A DNA stretch of 64,000 nt, from the NCBI GenBank assembly GCA_028278205.1, contig JANQES010000083.1, positions 34,686 to 98,685 of the forward strand, in the 5' to 3' direction. Source of the DNA: Rhodothermales bacterium (lineage in GTDB: Bacteria; Bacteroidota; Rhodothermia; Rhodothermales; Bin80). Under the pieces are notes generated by a model, which did no database searches, had not been told where the DNA came from, and saw only the letters and a list, made by a program, of their open reading frames with translations. Position 1 is the stretch's first letter. Each line of letters starts with the position of its first letter. This document shows, piece after piece, positions 8,351 to 17,435 of this stretch. Made by a program: the position numbers and the translations under genes.

Positions 8351-8902
8351 ATGAAAACCTGGCAGCGCGCGCTCCTTATTTTGTTGGTGCTTACGTCGTG
8401 CATCGGGTGCGATCAGGTCAGTAAAGACATCGCCCAGGACAGCCTGCGTTTTTCGCGGCCTGTAGAACTGCTCGGCGGGCTGCTGCACCTGTATTATGCC
8501 GAGAATAGCGGCGTGGCTTTCAGCCTGGGCGCCGAACTGTCGAAGTCGTTGCGATACTGGCTTTTCACGGTTGGCTCCGGCGTGGTATTGATCGGGCTTT
8601 TTCTCTATGCGCTCTTGCGACGGCGGAGCACGCGCTGGCAGATCGTCGCCTATGCGTTGATGATCGGCGGCGGCCTTAGCAACCTGCTCGACCGCCTGTT
8701 CAACGATGGGCGGGTGATCGATTTTATGATGATTAAAGTAGGGGCCGTCCACACCGCCATTTTCAACCTCGCCGACGTGATGATTCTGTTCGGCTGCGGT
8801 TTGCTGGTCGTCGTGCTCTCGCGCCCGCTTAAAGCCGCCGAGTCTGCCGAAGCCACCGCTGCGCCTGACGATGAGAGCGGTGCTGACGAGACAGTTTTTT
8901 GA
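8351..8902 (+). CDS. lspA: Lipoprotein signal peptidase II
   Basis: This 183-residue inner-membrane aspartyl protease cleaves prolipoprotein signal peptides. It is needed by the many lipoproteins in this window. It has four transmembrane segments and the family signatures ENSGVAFSLG, GGLSNLLDRL and FNLADVMI; the catalytic aspartates are expected in the VIDF and NLAD motifs. The ATG at 8351 fits the family N-terminus better than an upstream TTG at 8318. The acidic C-terminal tail (EATAAPDDESGADE) is longer than in E. coli. Confidence 0.93.
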   Translation: MKTWQRALLILLVLTSCIGCDQVSKDIAQDSLRFSRPVELLGGLLHLYYAENSGVAFSLGAELSKSLRYWLFTVGSGVVLIGLFLYALLRRRSTRWQIVAYALMIGGGLSNLLDRLFNDGRVIDFMMIKVGAVHTAIFNLADVMILFGCGLLVVVLSRPLKAAESAEATAAPDDESGADETVF

Positions 8903-8977
8903 AACGTGAAACGTGAGGGTGCTTCGCTGAAATGCTCTGCTAAGGGCACCCTCGCGTTTCACGTTTCACGTTTTACG
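8901..8977. repeat. AAACGTG word hairpin
   Basis: The left arm has AAACGTG copies (8902-8922) and the right arm CACGTTT copies (8945-8977), with a 7-nt period. It starts on the lspA stop codon and probably acts as a transcript-end hairpin. Confidence 0.8.
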
Positions 8978-9024
8978 CATTATTATTGGGGGTGCCCACT
9001 CAAACGCCATTCTCGGAGGCCCCT

Positions 9025-11280
9025 ATGCATTATCGACGCGCGCTCACAGTACTCAGTCTTTTTTGTCTGATGACGGTTCTCGTCGCTGCCGCCGTCATCG
9101 ACGACAAGCCCATGCTCGGTTTTAGCGAGGAGGGCGCGGCGCAGCAGCGGGCGTTGGAGGCCCGATATGATGCGCTCTTGAACAAAGACAACCTGCGCCA
9201 GTGGATGAAACGCATGACGGCCCAGCCGCAGCACGTCGGCTCGCCCCATGCGAAGGACAATGCCGAGTTTATGGTGTCGCTGTTCCGGTCGTGGGGCTTC
9301 GAGGCCGAGATCGAAGAATTCCAGGTGCTCTTTCCGACGCCGAAGGTGCGCGTGGTGGAGTTGGTGGAGCCGCGCTTTTTTTCGGCCTCGCTCGAAGAAC
9401 CCGACATTCCGGGCGATGCCACGTCGTCGATCCGGGAGAACCGGCTGCCCCCCTACAACGCGTATTCGGCGGACGGCGACGTGACCGCTGAACTTGTCTA
9501 CGTCAACCAGGGCATCCCGCGCGATTATGAAGAACTGGAACGGATGGGCATCGACGTGGCGGGCAAGATCGTCATTGCGCGGTACGGCGGCTCGTGGCGC
9601 GGCATCAAACCCAAGGTGGCCGCCGAGCACGGCGCCATCGGCTGCATCCTCTATTCCGACCCGCGCGACGACGGCTATTTTCAGGGCGATGTCTATCCTG
9701 AGGGACCCTACCGCATGGAGTTCGGCACGCAGCTCGGCTCGGTGCTCGACATGCCGCTCTACCCTGGCGATCCGCTGACGCCCGGTGTGGGCGCAACGGC
9801 GGATGCCGAACGCCTCGACCGCGCTGAGGCGCCCACGCTTATGACGATCCCCGTGCTGCCCATCTCCTACGGCGATGCCATCGAACTACTCGACGCGCTC
9901 GGCGGCCCGGTGGCGCCGGCCTCGTGGCGCGGCGCGCTGCCGCTGACCTATCACGTCGGCCCCGGCCCGGCAAAAGTGCATCTCAAACTGGAATTCGACT
10001 GGAAGCTGACGCCGGCTTACAACGTCATCGCCAAAATGCGCGGGGCGGAGTATCCGGATGAGTGGATCGTCCGGGGCAACCACCGCGACGCCTGGGTCTT
10101 CGGCGCGGCGGATCCGATCAGCGGGATGGTGGCGTTGATGGAGGAAGCCCGCGCCATCGGCGAGCTGGCGAAGACCGGCTGGCGGCCCAAACGCACGCTC
10201 GTCTATGCCGGCTGGGACGCCGAAGAACCCGGCCTGCTCGGCTCGACCGAATGGGCCGAAGCGCACGCCGACGAACTCCGCCAAAAAGCCGCCATCTACA
10301 TCAACTCCGACGGCAACGGGCGCGGCTTTCTGGGCGTCGGCGGCTCGCACACGCTGGAGAAATTCGTTAACGAAGTTGCGCGCGACGTGATCGATCCGCA
10401 GACGGGCGTGACCGTCTCCGAACGCGCGCGCGCCCGGCGTCGCATCGGCGGCGACAAAGAGGCTGATACGCGGCCCGATCTGCGCATCTCGCCGCTCGGC
10501 TCGGGCTCGGATTATACGCCGTTCCTCCAACACCTCGGCATCGCCTCGCTCAACGTCGGCTACGGCGGTGAGAACGGCGGCGGCTCCTACCACTCGGCTT
10601 TCGATTCCTTCGATCACTACACCCGCTTCGGCGATCCGACGTTCGATTACGGCATCGCGCTGGCGCAGACCGCCGGGCGCATCACCCTCCGCTTCGCCAA
10701 CGCCGACGTGCTGCCCTACACCTTCACCAACTTCGCCGATAACGTGGCGAAATACGTCGAGGAAGTGTCAACACTGGCCGAGACGATGCGCGCCGAGACG
10801 AAGCGCCACAACGACCTCGTCGCCGCCAACGCTTTCGCCCTTTCTGCCGATCCAACCAAACAATACGTGCCGCCGGAGGCCAAAGACCCGGTGCCGTATC
10901 TCAACTTCGCCCCGCTCCAAAACGCGCTGGCCGCCCTGAAAACCAGCGCCAAAGCCTGCGACGCCGCCCTGCGCGAACACAGATCCACGCTCGACGCCGC
11001 GACGCATCAGCGGTTGAACGACGTTCTCCTCCACACCGAACGCGCGATGACGCGGGACCAGGGGCTGCCCCGGCGGTCGTGGTTCCGGCATCATATCTAC
11101 GCGCCGGGCTTCTACACCGGCTACGGCGTCAAGACCCTCCCCGGCGTCCGCGAAGCCATCGAACAACGCGACTGGGAAGAAACCGCCGAACAGATCGAGA
11201 TCGTCTCCGGGGTGCTGGAGCGCGTCACCGCGGAGATCGACCGGGCGAGGGCAATTGCAACCGCAGATGGGGGCAGATGA
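9025..11280 (+). CDS. Secreted M28 metallopeptidase, glutamate-carboxypeptidase-II type
   Basis: This 751-residue exported zinc peptidase is built like GCPII/transferrin receptor. An N-terminal hydrophobic export segment (about 6-24) comes first, then a PA domain (about 140-300), the M28 catalytic domain with GNHRDAWVFGAADP, WDAEEPGLLGSTEW, NSDGNG and GGSYHSAFDSFDHY supplying the two-zinc ligands, then a helical TFR-like dimerisation domain. The ATG at 9025 has GGAGG 5 nt upstream. The gene's last codons (ATADGGR and stop) are read from the left end of a GCAGATGG repeat, so the native C-terminus was replaced or extended. It likely trims exogenous peptides. Confidence 0.9.
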   Translation: MHYRRALTVLSLFCLMTVLVAAAVIDDKPMLGFSEEGAAQQRALEARYDALLNKDNLRQWMKRMTAQPQHVGSPHAKDNAEFMVSLFRSWGFEAEIEEFQVLFPTPKVRVVELVEPRFFSASLEEPDIPGDATSSIRENRLPPYNAYSADGDVTAELVYVNQGIPRDYEELERMGIDVAGKIVIARYGGSWRGIKPKVAAEHGAIGCILYSDPRDDGYFQGDVYPEGPYRMEFGTQLGSVLDMPLYPGDPLTPGVGATADAERLDRAEAPTLMTIPVLPISYGDAIELLDALGGPVAPASWRGALPLTYHVGPGPAKVHLKLEFDWKLTPAYNVIAKMRGAEYPDEWIVRGNHRDAWVFGAADPISGMVALMEEARAIGELAKTGWRPKRTLVYAGWDAEEPGLLGSTEWAEAHADELRQKAAIYINSDGNGRGFLGVGGSHTLEKFVNEVARDVIDPQTGVTVSERARARRRIGGDKEADTRPDLRISPLGSGSDYTPFLQHLGIASLNVGYGGENGGGSYHSAFDSFDHYTRFGDPTFDYGIALAQTAGRITLRFANADVLPYTFTNFADNVAKYVEEVSTLAETMRAETKRHNDLVAANAFALSADPTKQYVPPEAKDPVPYLNFAPLQNALAALKTSAKACDAALREHRSTLDAATHQRLNDVLLHTERAMTRDQGLPRRSWFRHHIYAPGFYTGYGVKTLPGVREAIEQRDWEETAEQIEIVSGVLERVTAEIDRARAIATADGGR

Positions 11281-11426
11281 GCGCGGATGAACGCGGATGG
11301 AAGGGGATGGATGGGGGTGGGTGGGGATGAAGCTGGATGGAGAGGGGTGAATGCGGATGATCTAGGCAGAATGCTGACCTATCTGTGTTTATCCGCGCCC
11401 ATCTGCGATTGCAAATCTGCGGTTGC
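11257..11426. repeat. GCAGATGG-type hairpin repeat, copy 3
   Basis: The left end GCAACCGCAGATG lies inside the 3' end of the M28 gene and supplies its stop. The right end CATCTGCGATTGC is followed by ATCTGCGGTTGC. It has a 10-nt period and a long, degenerate left arm. Confidence 0.85.
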
Positions 11427-11444
11427 ACGTAACCTTCCGGGAAC

Positions 11445-11487
11445 CTATATCGTATTGCTATATAGACTATATTGTATCGCAATATAG
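11445..11487. promoter_or_regulatory. Two tandem PadR operators
   Basis: Two 21-bp palindromes lie side by side. Site 1 (11445-11465) is CTATAT-N9-ATATAG; site 2 (11467-11487) is CTATATTG-N5-CAATATAG, a perfect 8-bp dyad. Their centres are 22 bp apart, about two helical turns, which fits cooperative binding of two PadR dimers. They lie 26 nt before the padR start, so autoregulation and control of the downstream permeases is the natural reading. The AT-rich centres may include the promoter. Confidence 0.75.
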
Positions 11488-11512
11488 CTTCCCCAATCCA
11501 CCCGGTTGCACC

Positions 11513-11851
11513 ATGATCCCGAAAGCCCTCGTCGCGGCGTCGCTCAACCCGATCATCCTTTCGTTGCTGGCTCACGGAGAAGCCTACGGCTACCAGATCA
11601 TCCAGCGCATCGAACAGCTCTCCGACGGCAAGCTCCAATGGACGGCAGGCACGATGTATCCCGTCCTGCATCGCCTGGAAACCAAGGGGCTGATCGAATC
11701 CTTCTGGCGGCCGCCGGAATCCGGCCCGCGCCGCAAGTACTACCGGCTCACCGACAAAGGTCGCAGCGCCCTCGAAGTCGAAAAACGCCAGTGGCTCGAC
11801 GTACACGCCCTCCTGCTCAAACTCTGGGGGCCGGAGCTGGCTTTCGGCTAA
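11513..11851 (+). CDS. PadR-family transcriptional regulator
   Basis: This 112-residue PadR winged-helix repressor has a helix-turn-helix and wing in HGEAYGYQIIQRIEQ and TMYPVLHRLETKGLIES, with GPRRKYYRLTDKG typical of the family. The ATG at 11513 is used; longer starts would translate the operators. PadR genes of this size commonly precede prefix-domain orphan permeases (the ADOP type), as here. It probably represses its own gene and the two permease genes in response to an envelope signal or drug. Confidence 0.92.
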   Translation: MIPKALVAASLNPIILSLLAHGEAYGYQIIQRIEQLSDGKLQWTAGTMYPVLHRLETKGLIESFWRPPESGPRRKYYRLTDKGRSALEVEKRQWLDVHALLLKLWGPELAFG

Positions 11852-11855
11852 AAAT

Positions 11856-11944
11856 GGTCCGTGGTCCGTTGTCGGTTGTCCGTTGTTGTTTCTTTTGAGA
11901 ACGGCATCACCAAACAACGGACAACGAACCACGAACAACGGACA
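11856..11944. repeat. GGTCCGT word hairpin
   Basis: The left arm has GGTCCGT/TGTCCGT copies (11856-11890) and the right arm ACGGACA copies ending 11944, with a 7-nt period. It lies between padR and the first permease, ending 5 nt before that start, so it forms the leader of the permease mRNA. Confidence 0.82.
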
Positions 11945-11949
11945 AAACC

Positions 11950-14625
11950 ATGTTCGATCTGGAAAAAGCCATTGCATCGTGGCGGCGAAGTTTTCGATAC
12001 CGCCGGGTGTTTTTCGAGGACGATCTCGAAGAACTAGAGCGACATCTGCGCGACCATATCGCCTGGCTGGTGGAGCAGGGGGCATCCGAAAAAGACGCGT
12101 TTCACAAGGCCCTGCTCAGCGTGGGCGACCATGCTCTGATGGAGGCGGAATATCAGAAAGTCTTCTGGGCCAAACTCAAACACAAACGCCGTTTCCTACG
12201 CGAGATGATCTCGGAGGGCGCTATGCTGAAAAATTATTTTAAGATTTCGCTTCGAAATCTTAAAAAACATAAAGGGTATTCGCTGATCAACGTCACCGGG
12301 CTGGCTGTCGGGCTGGCGGGGTGTATTCTGATCATGCTTTTTGTGCTCGACGAACTGCGGTACGACCAGCACCATGACAAGGCTGATCGGATCTATCGGG
12401 TGGTTTTTGAGGCGCGTTTTGCGGGCGACGAACTCACCGATCCCATCAGCCCGGCCCCGATGGCGCGCGCGATGCTGGAGATTTTTCCGGAGGTCGAGGC
12501 GGCGGCCCGGCTGGAGCAACGCAGCAATGCCCCGGTCGAGTATAAGGATCACCGTTTTCGTGAAGATCGCCTCTTCTACGCCGATTCGTCGCTGTTCGAC
12601 GTGTTGACGATTCCGTTCGTGCGCGGGCAGGCCGAGACGGCGCTGGTCGAACCCAACACGGTGGTTTTAACCGAGACGATGGCGCAGAAATACTTCGGCA
12701 GCGAGGATCCCCTGGACAAGGTGATGTCGATCCGAGGGTATGACTATCGGGTGACGGGCGTGGTGGTGGATCCTCCGGCGCATACCCATTTCCACTACGA
12801 TTTCATCGCGTCGTTTATCACCTTGCCGTATAGCGAGAATACGAGGTGGTTTCCGATCAACTACTACACCTATGTGGCGTTGCAGCTCGGCGCGAGGCCG
12901 GAGGCTATCGAGGCCAAGATTCCTGAGTTGGTCCGGACGCACATCGGGGCCGACCTCGAAGAAGTAAGCGGCGTCTCGTACGAAGAATTCCTCAAACGGG
13001 GCGATTATCTGACCTACTACCTGCAACCTGTCGCCGATATCCATCTGCGTTCGCATTTCAAGACCGAGATCGAGCCCAACGGCGATATCACGTACGTCTA
13101 TCTTTTTACCGTCATCGCGTTCTTGCTGCTGCTGATCGCCTGTGTCAACTTTATGAACCTGGCGACGGCGCGGTCGGCCAACCGGGCGCGGGAGGTGGGC
13201 ATGCGCAAGGTGCTGGGGTCGTATCGCCGGCAACTGGTGCAGCAGTTTCTCGGCGAATCGGTGATGTTGACGATGCTGGCGTTGGTGCTGGCGCTCGGAT
13301 TGGTGGTGTTGTTCCTGCCGCTTTTCAACGACCTGGCCGGCAAATCGCTCGACCTGGGTTTTCTGCACGAGGGCTGGTTCTGGCTCGGTATTGTGGCGTT
13401 TGCCGTCGTTGTAGGGTTGATGGCGGGGAGCTATCCGGCGTTCTTTCTGGCTTCTTTTCGCCCGGCGGCGGTGCTGAAAGGCAAGGCCGCCGGCAGCGCC
13501 AGACGATCCGGCTTGCGCAACGGATTGGTCGTGTTTCAGTTTGCCGTCTCGATCATTCTGATCGTGGGGACACTCGGGGTGCGCAATCAACTGGCGTATG
13601 TGCAGACGGCGCGGCTGGGCTTCGACAAAGAGCACGTCGTGGTCATCCAGCGAATCCAAGATTTGCCGGATGCCCGGCGTGAGACGTTCAAGCAAGCGCT
13701 GTTGCAGCACGCCAACGTCACCCACGCCTCGGCGTCGCTGGTGATGCCGGGCGGCGAGTCGGGCAGCAACGTGTATCGACGGGTGGGCGACGAGCGTTCT
13801 TTCGCCTGGCGCTTCTTCTCGATCGATGGCGATTACGTGGAGACGCTCGGCCTCGAACTCGTCGCCGGGCGAGACTTTGCGCCCGAGTTCACGGCAGACT
13901 CAGCGGCGGTGTTGTTGAACGAGACAGCGGTGAAGGCGCTCGGTTGGGACGACCCGGTCGGGCAGATCCTGGAAGAGCCTGGCTGGAGGCAGTTCACGGT
14001 CATCGGCGTGGTGAAAGATTTCCATTACGAAACGATGCACAGCGAGATCGCGCCCCTGGTCTTTCATCCGCTCGGCGTGACGGGCGATGCGCGGGTGCTG
14101 GCCGCGCGCATCCGCCCGGACGACATTCCCGCCACGCTGGCGCATCTGAAGACGCAATGGGAAGCCTTCGCCCCCGGCGATCCCTTCACGTATACCTTCC
14201 TCGATCAAGATTTCGACAGCCTCTATCGCGCCGAACAGCGGACGGGCGTCACGTTCGGCGTCTTTGCGATGCTGGCTATCCTGGTGGCCTGCCTGGGGTT
14301 GTTCGGGCTGGCGGCGTTCGTGGCCGAGCAGCGGACCAAGGAGATCGGCGTGCGCAAAGTGCTCGGCGCATCGGTCGGCGGCATTATCCTGCTGCTCTCG
14401 CGCGGCTTCCTGAAGCTCGTGGGCATCGCGTTTGTCCTGGCTGCGCCCGTGGCCTACTTTGCCATGGACCGCCTGCTGCAAGACTTCGCTTACCGTGTAG
14501 AAATATCGTGGCCGATATTTCTAATGGCGGGCCTGGCGGTTCTTGGGATTGCGCTCTTGACGGTGAGTTATCAGGCCGTCCGCGCGGCGCTGGCCGATCC
14601 GGTGAAGGCCCTGCGGTATGAATAA
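11950..14625 (+). CDS. Prefix-domain FtsX/MacB-type ABC permease 1
   Basis: This 891-residue orphan permease has an N-terminal soluble prefix domain (residues about 1-85), a TM segment near 110-130, a MacB periplasmic core domain, an FtsX block of three TM helices (about 375-490), a fourth hydrophobic stretch near 515, a second periplasmic domain and a final FtsX block (about 760-885). The duplicated architecture matches the acidobacterial-type duplicated orphan permeases (ADOP) that occur with PadR. No ATPase gene is adjacent. Near the C-terminus the DNA has a perfect hairpin, AGAAATATC-N6-GATATTTCT (14499-14522). The predicted role is mechanotransmission or export at the inner membrane. Confidence 0.9.
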   Translation: MFDLEKAIASWRRSFRYRRVFFEDDLEELERHLRDHIAWLVEQGASEKDAFHKALLSVGDHALMEAEYQKVFWAKLKHKRRFLREMISEGAMLKNYFKISLRNLKKHKGYSLINVTGLAVGLAGCILIMLFVLDELRYDQHHDKADRIYRVVFEARFAGDELTDPISPAPMARAMLEIFPEVEAAARLEQRSNAPVEYKDHRFREDRLFYADSSLFDVLTIPFVRGQAETALVEPNTVVLTETMAQKYFGSEDPLDKVMSIRGYDYRVTGVVVDPPAHTHFHYDFIASFITLPYSENTRWFPINYYTYVALQLGARPEAIEAKIPELVRTHIGADLEEVSGVSYEEFLKRGDYLTYYLQPVADIHLRSHFKTEIEPNGDITYVYLFTVIAFLLLLIACVNFMNLATARSANRAREVGMRKVLGSYRRQLVQQFLGESVMLTMLALVLALGLVVLFLPLFNDLAGKSLDLGFLHEGWFWLGIVAFAVVVGLMAGSYPAFFLASFRPAAVLKGKAAGSARRSGLRNGLVVFQFAVSIILIVGTLGVRNQLAYVQTARLGFDKEHVVVIQRIQDLPDARRETFKQALLQHANVTHASASLVMPGGESGSNVYRRVGDERSFAWRFFSIDGDYVETLGLELVAGRDFAPEFTADSAAVLLNETAVKALGWDDPVGQILEEPGWRQFTVIGVVKDFHYETMHSEIAPLVFHPLGVTGDARVLAARIRPDDIPATLAHLKTQWEAFAPGDPFTYTFLDQDFDSLYRAEQRTGVTFGVFAMLAILVACLGLFGLAAFVAEQRTKEIGVRKVLGASVGGIILLLSRGFLKLVGIAFVLAAPVAYFAMDRLLQDFAYRVEISWPIFLMAGLAVLGIALLTVSYQAVRAALADPVKALRYE
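14499..14522. other. Intragenic AT-rich hairpin in permease 1
   Basis: AGAAATATC (14499-14507) and GATATTTCT (14514-14522) form a perfect 9-bp dyad inside the coding region, reading VEISWPIFL with two ATA isoleucine codons. The same dyad is found at the equivalent place in permease 2, with a different 6-nt centre. Confidence 0.8.
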
Positions 14626-14626
14626 T

Positions 14627-14745
14627 GCAACCGCAGATGGGGGCAGATGGGCGCGGATGGACGCAGATGGGGATGAGGCCGGCGTTCTGCGCCCGTCATC
14701 TGCGTCTGTCCCCATCTGCGTCTATCAGTGTTCATCTGCGGTTGC
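14627..14745. repeat. GCAGATGG-type hairpin repeat, copy 4
   Basis: This runs from GCAACCGCAGATG right after the permease 1 stop to CATCTGCGGTTGC, ending 4 nt before the permease 2 ATG. It occupies the entire intergenic space, so no ordinary ribosome-binding site remains for permease 2. Confidence 0.87.
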
Positions 14746-14749
14746 AACC

Positions 14750-17434
14750 ATGTTCGATCTCGACAAAGCTATTGCGTCGTGGCGGCGGAGTTTTCGATAC
14801 CGCCGGGTGTTTTTCGAGGACGATCTCGAAGAACTGGAGCGGCACGTGCGCGATCATGCGACGTGGCTGGTTGAGCAGGGGGTTGAGGAGAAAGAGGCGT
14901 TTCGGAAGGCGGTGCAGAGCGTGGGCGATTTTGGGGCGATGGAGACCGAGTATCGCAAGGTTTTCTGGGCTAAACTCAAACACCGGCGCAGCCTGCTGCG
15001 CGAAATCGTCTGGGGCGCGCGTATGTTTAGCAATTATCTGAAGGTCGCGTTGCGCCACGTGCGCAAGCACACCGGGTATGCCTTGCTCAACGTCTTCGGG
15101 CTGGCGGTGGGGCTGGCGTGTTGCCTGCTGATCGTCTTTTTCGTGCAGGACGAACTCTCCTACGACCGGCACCTGCCCGGCGTCGAGCGCCTCTACCGCG
15201 TGACGCTCTCCGAGACCGGCGACGACCGGGCCTTGCACCGGGCCGTGACACCGCCGGCGCTGGCGCCCACGTTGAAACGCGAGTTCGCCGAGGTGGAGCA
15301 AGCGGTTCGATTCGGCAAAAACAACGCCGCCATGTTTCGCATCAAGGGCCGCGTGTTTCACGATGTGACGTTCTCCTTCGCCGATTCCAATTTCTTCGAG
15401 GTCTTCCGCCTCCCGTTCATCCTGGGCGATCCGGCCACAGCGTTCCAGCAACTGAACAGTGTCATTCTAACCGAGACGGCGGCAAAGACCTACTTCGGCG
15501 ACGCCGATCCGCTGGGGCAGCGGGTCATCGGGCCGGAGCGTTTTGGGCATTCTGAACTGGTCGTTACCGGCGTGATCGAAGACATCCCCTCCAACACGCA
15601 TTTTTCTTTCGATCTGATGCTGAACCGGGCGGGATTTCTCTGGCCCCGTTCTCGCATCACAGACGATCAGTGGTGGCTCTACGGTGAATATACCTACGTC
15701 CTGCTCGCCGATGCGCCGGGCGATCAGGCGGCGGCGCTGGCGCAGAAACTTCCGATCCTGCCCGAAAAATATCTCACAGAGCGGTCGGGCGTCCAGTTCG
15801 GTTTTCACCTCCAGCCGGTGACGCGCATTCATCTTTACTCGCACCTCGAAGCGGAATATCAGCCCAACAGCCACGCCGTGTACATTTACCTCTTCAGCGC
15901 CGTAGCGTTGCTGATCTTGCTGATCGCCTGTATCAACTTTATGAATCTGGCGACGGCGCGGGCTACGCAGCGCGCGCGCGAGGTGGGCGTGCGCAAAGTA
16001 GCCGGGGCGCGGCGCGGCCAACTCGTCGGTCAGTTTTTGAGTGAATCGATGCTGCTCGCCGGGGCGGCGTCGGTGCTGGCGCTGGGGCTGGCGTGGGCGG
16101 CGTTGCCGCTTTTCAATCACCTCGCGGGCAAAGATCTCGCGTTGAGCGGGGCGGCGCTGGCCTGGGTCTGGCTCTTGATTCCCGGCCTGGCGTTGTTGGT
16201 GGGATTGCTGGCGGGCAGCTATCCGGCGTTTTTCCTCTCAGCGTTTCAGCCGGCGTCGGTGTTGAAGGGGGGCACGGGCGCGGGATCGGTCTGGGCGCGG
16301 CGGATGCGGCGCGGGCTGGTGGTGGCCCAATTCGCCTTTTCGATCATCCTGCTGATCGGCACGGCGGTGATTTACACCCAGTGGCGCTACATGCAACAGG
16401 CGGATCTCGGCTTCGACAAAGAGCACGTCGTGGTGCTGCCCTATCGGTCGATTGATGCCTCATTCGCGCCTGCGACGATCAAGCAGGAATTATTGCGGCA
16501 TCCAGGCATCGAGCGCGTGTCGATGTCTCGGTTTATCCCGACCGGGGTGACGTTCTCCAGCGGCTCGCCCATCCCGGAAGGGCTGGACTATGAGGTCCCG
16601 GTTTACTGGCGCGGCATCGATGTAGATTATCCCGCTACGCTGGGGCTGGAGTTGATTGAAGGCCGGGGCCTTTCGGATAGGCTGGCCTCCGACACCGTGG
16701 GCGAACGAGGCGCTTTTCTCATCAACGAAGCCGCCGCCCGGCAGTTTGGATGGACCGAGCCCCTCGGCAAAGCCCTTTTGAGCCCGATCAGCCGGGCGGA
16801 GATGGGGCACGTCATCGGCGTGGTCAAAGATTTTCACGTGACGTCGCTGCACGAGGAGATCAAGCCGCTGGTGTATTATCCGATGGAACGCGGATACCGG
16901 CATCTGATCGCGCGGCTCGGCCCCGGCCAGGTTCCGGAGACGATGGCTTTTCTGGAGGAGCAGTGGAGCACGTTTGCGCCGGGCAGGCCGTTCAACTATT
17001 TCTTTCTGGATGAAAATTATGATGCCCTCTATCACTTCGAACAACGCCTGACACAACTCATCGGCGTTTTTGCGCTGCTGGCGGTGCTGGTGGCGTGCCT
17101 GGGCCTGTTCGGGCTGGCGGCGTTTACGGCGGAGCAGCGGACCAAAGAGGTCGGCATCCGCAAAGTCCTGGGCGCCTCGGTTGCGGGCATCGTGATGCTC
17201 TTGTCGAGGGATTTCGTCAAGCTGGTGCTGATTGCTATCGCCCTGGCCGCCCCCGCCGCCTATTATGCCTGGGAGACGTGGTTCCTCAACGACTTCGCCT
17301 ACCGCATAGAAATATCCTGGGGGATATTTCTACTGGTGGGCCTGGCAGCCCTTGGGATTGCCCTGGCGACGGTGGGGTATCAATCGATCAAGGCGGCGTT
17401 GGCAGATCCGGTGGAGAGTTTGCGGTATGAATAA
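14750..17434 (+). CDS. Prefix-domain FtsX/MacB-type ABC permease 2
   Basis: This 894-residue paralogue of permease 1 has the same domain order: prefix domain, TM, MacB core, FtsX triple helix (VYIYLFSAVALLILLIACIN near 385), second periplasmic domain, terminal FtsX. The ATG at 14750 (MFDLDKAIASWRRSFRYRR) was chosen by alignment with permease 1; a longer frame from 14618 only translates the repeat. The first ~100 nt are almost identical to permease 1, including about 47 identical bases, whereas much of the periplasmic part is diverged. The C-terminal intragenic hairpin is at 17308-17331. It is likely co-transcribed with permease 1 under PadR. Confidence 0.9.
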   Translation: MFDLDKAIASWRRSFRYRRVFFEDDLEELERHVRDHATWLVEQGVEEKEAFRKAVQSVGDFGAMETEYRKVFWAKLKHRRSLLREIVWGARMFSNYLKVALRHVRKHTGYALLNVFGLAVGLACCLLIVFFVQDELSYDRHLPGVERLYRVTLSETGDDRALHRAVTPPALAPTLKREFAEVEQAVRFGKNNAAMFRIKGRVFHDVTFSFADSNFFEVFRLPFILGDPATAFQQLNSVILTETAAKTYFGDADPLGQRVIGPERFGHSELVVTGVIEDIPSNTHFSFDLMLNRAGFLWPRSRITDDQWWLYGEYTYVLLADAPGDQAAALAQKLPILPEKYLTERSGVQFGFHLQPVTRIHLYSHLEAEYQPNSHAVYIYLFSAVALLILLIACINFMNLATARATQRAREVGVRKVAGARRGQLVGQFLSESMLLAGAASVLALGLAWAALPLFNHLAGKDLALSGAALAWVWLLIPGLALLVGLLAGSYPAFFLSAFQPASVLKGGTGAGSVWARRMRRGLVVAQFAFSIILLIGTAVIYTQWRYMQQADLGFDKEHVVVLPYRSIDASFAPATIKQELLRHPGIERVSMSRFIPTGVTFSSGSPIPEGLDYEVPVYWRGIDVDYPATLGLELIEGRGLSDRLASDTVGERGAFLINEAAARQFGWTEPLGKALLSPISRAEMGHVIGVVKDFHVTSLHEEIKPLVYYPMERGYRHLIARLGPGQVPETMAFLEEQWSTFAPGRPFNYFFLDENYDALYHFEQRLTQLIGVFALLAVLVACLGLFGLAAFTAEQRTKEVGIRKVLGASVAGIVMLLSRDFVKLVLIAIALAAPAAYYAWETWFLNDFAYRIEISWGIFLLVGLAALGIALATVGYQSIKAALADPVESLRYE
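17308..17331. other. Intragenic AT-rich hairpin in permease 2
   Basis: AGAAATATC (17308-17316) and GATATTTCT (17323-17331) with centre CTGGGG. This is the counterpart of the permease 1 hairpin: both arms are identical and the centre differs. Confidence 0.8.
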
Positions 17435-17435
17435 T

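Noticed and set aside
14618..14749. Longer N-terminus for permease 2
   Set aside because: The added residues are translated GCAGATGG repeat, and the aligned paralogue starts at the ATG equivalent to 14750.
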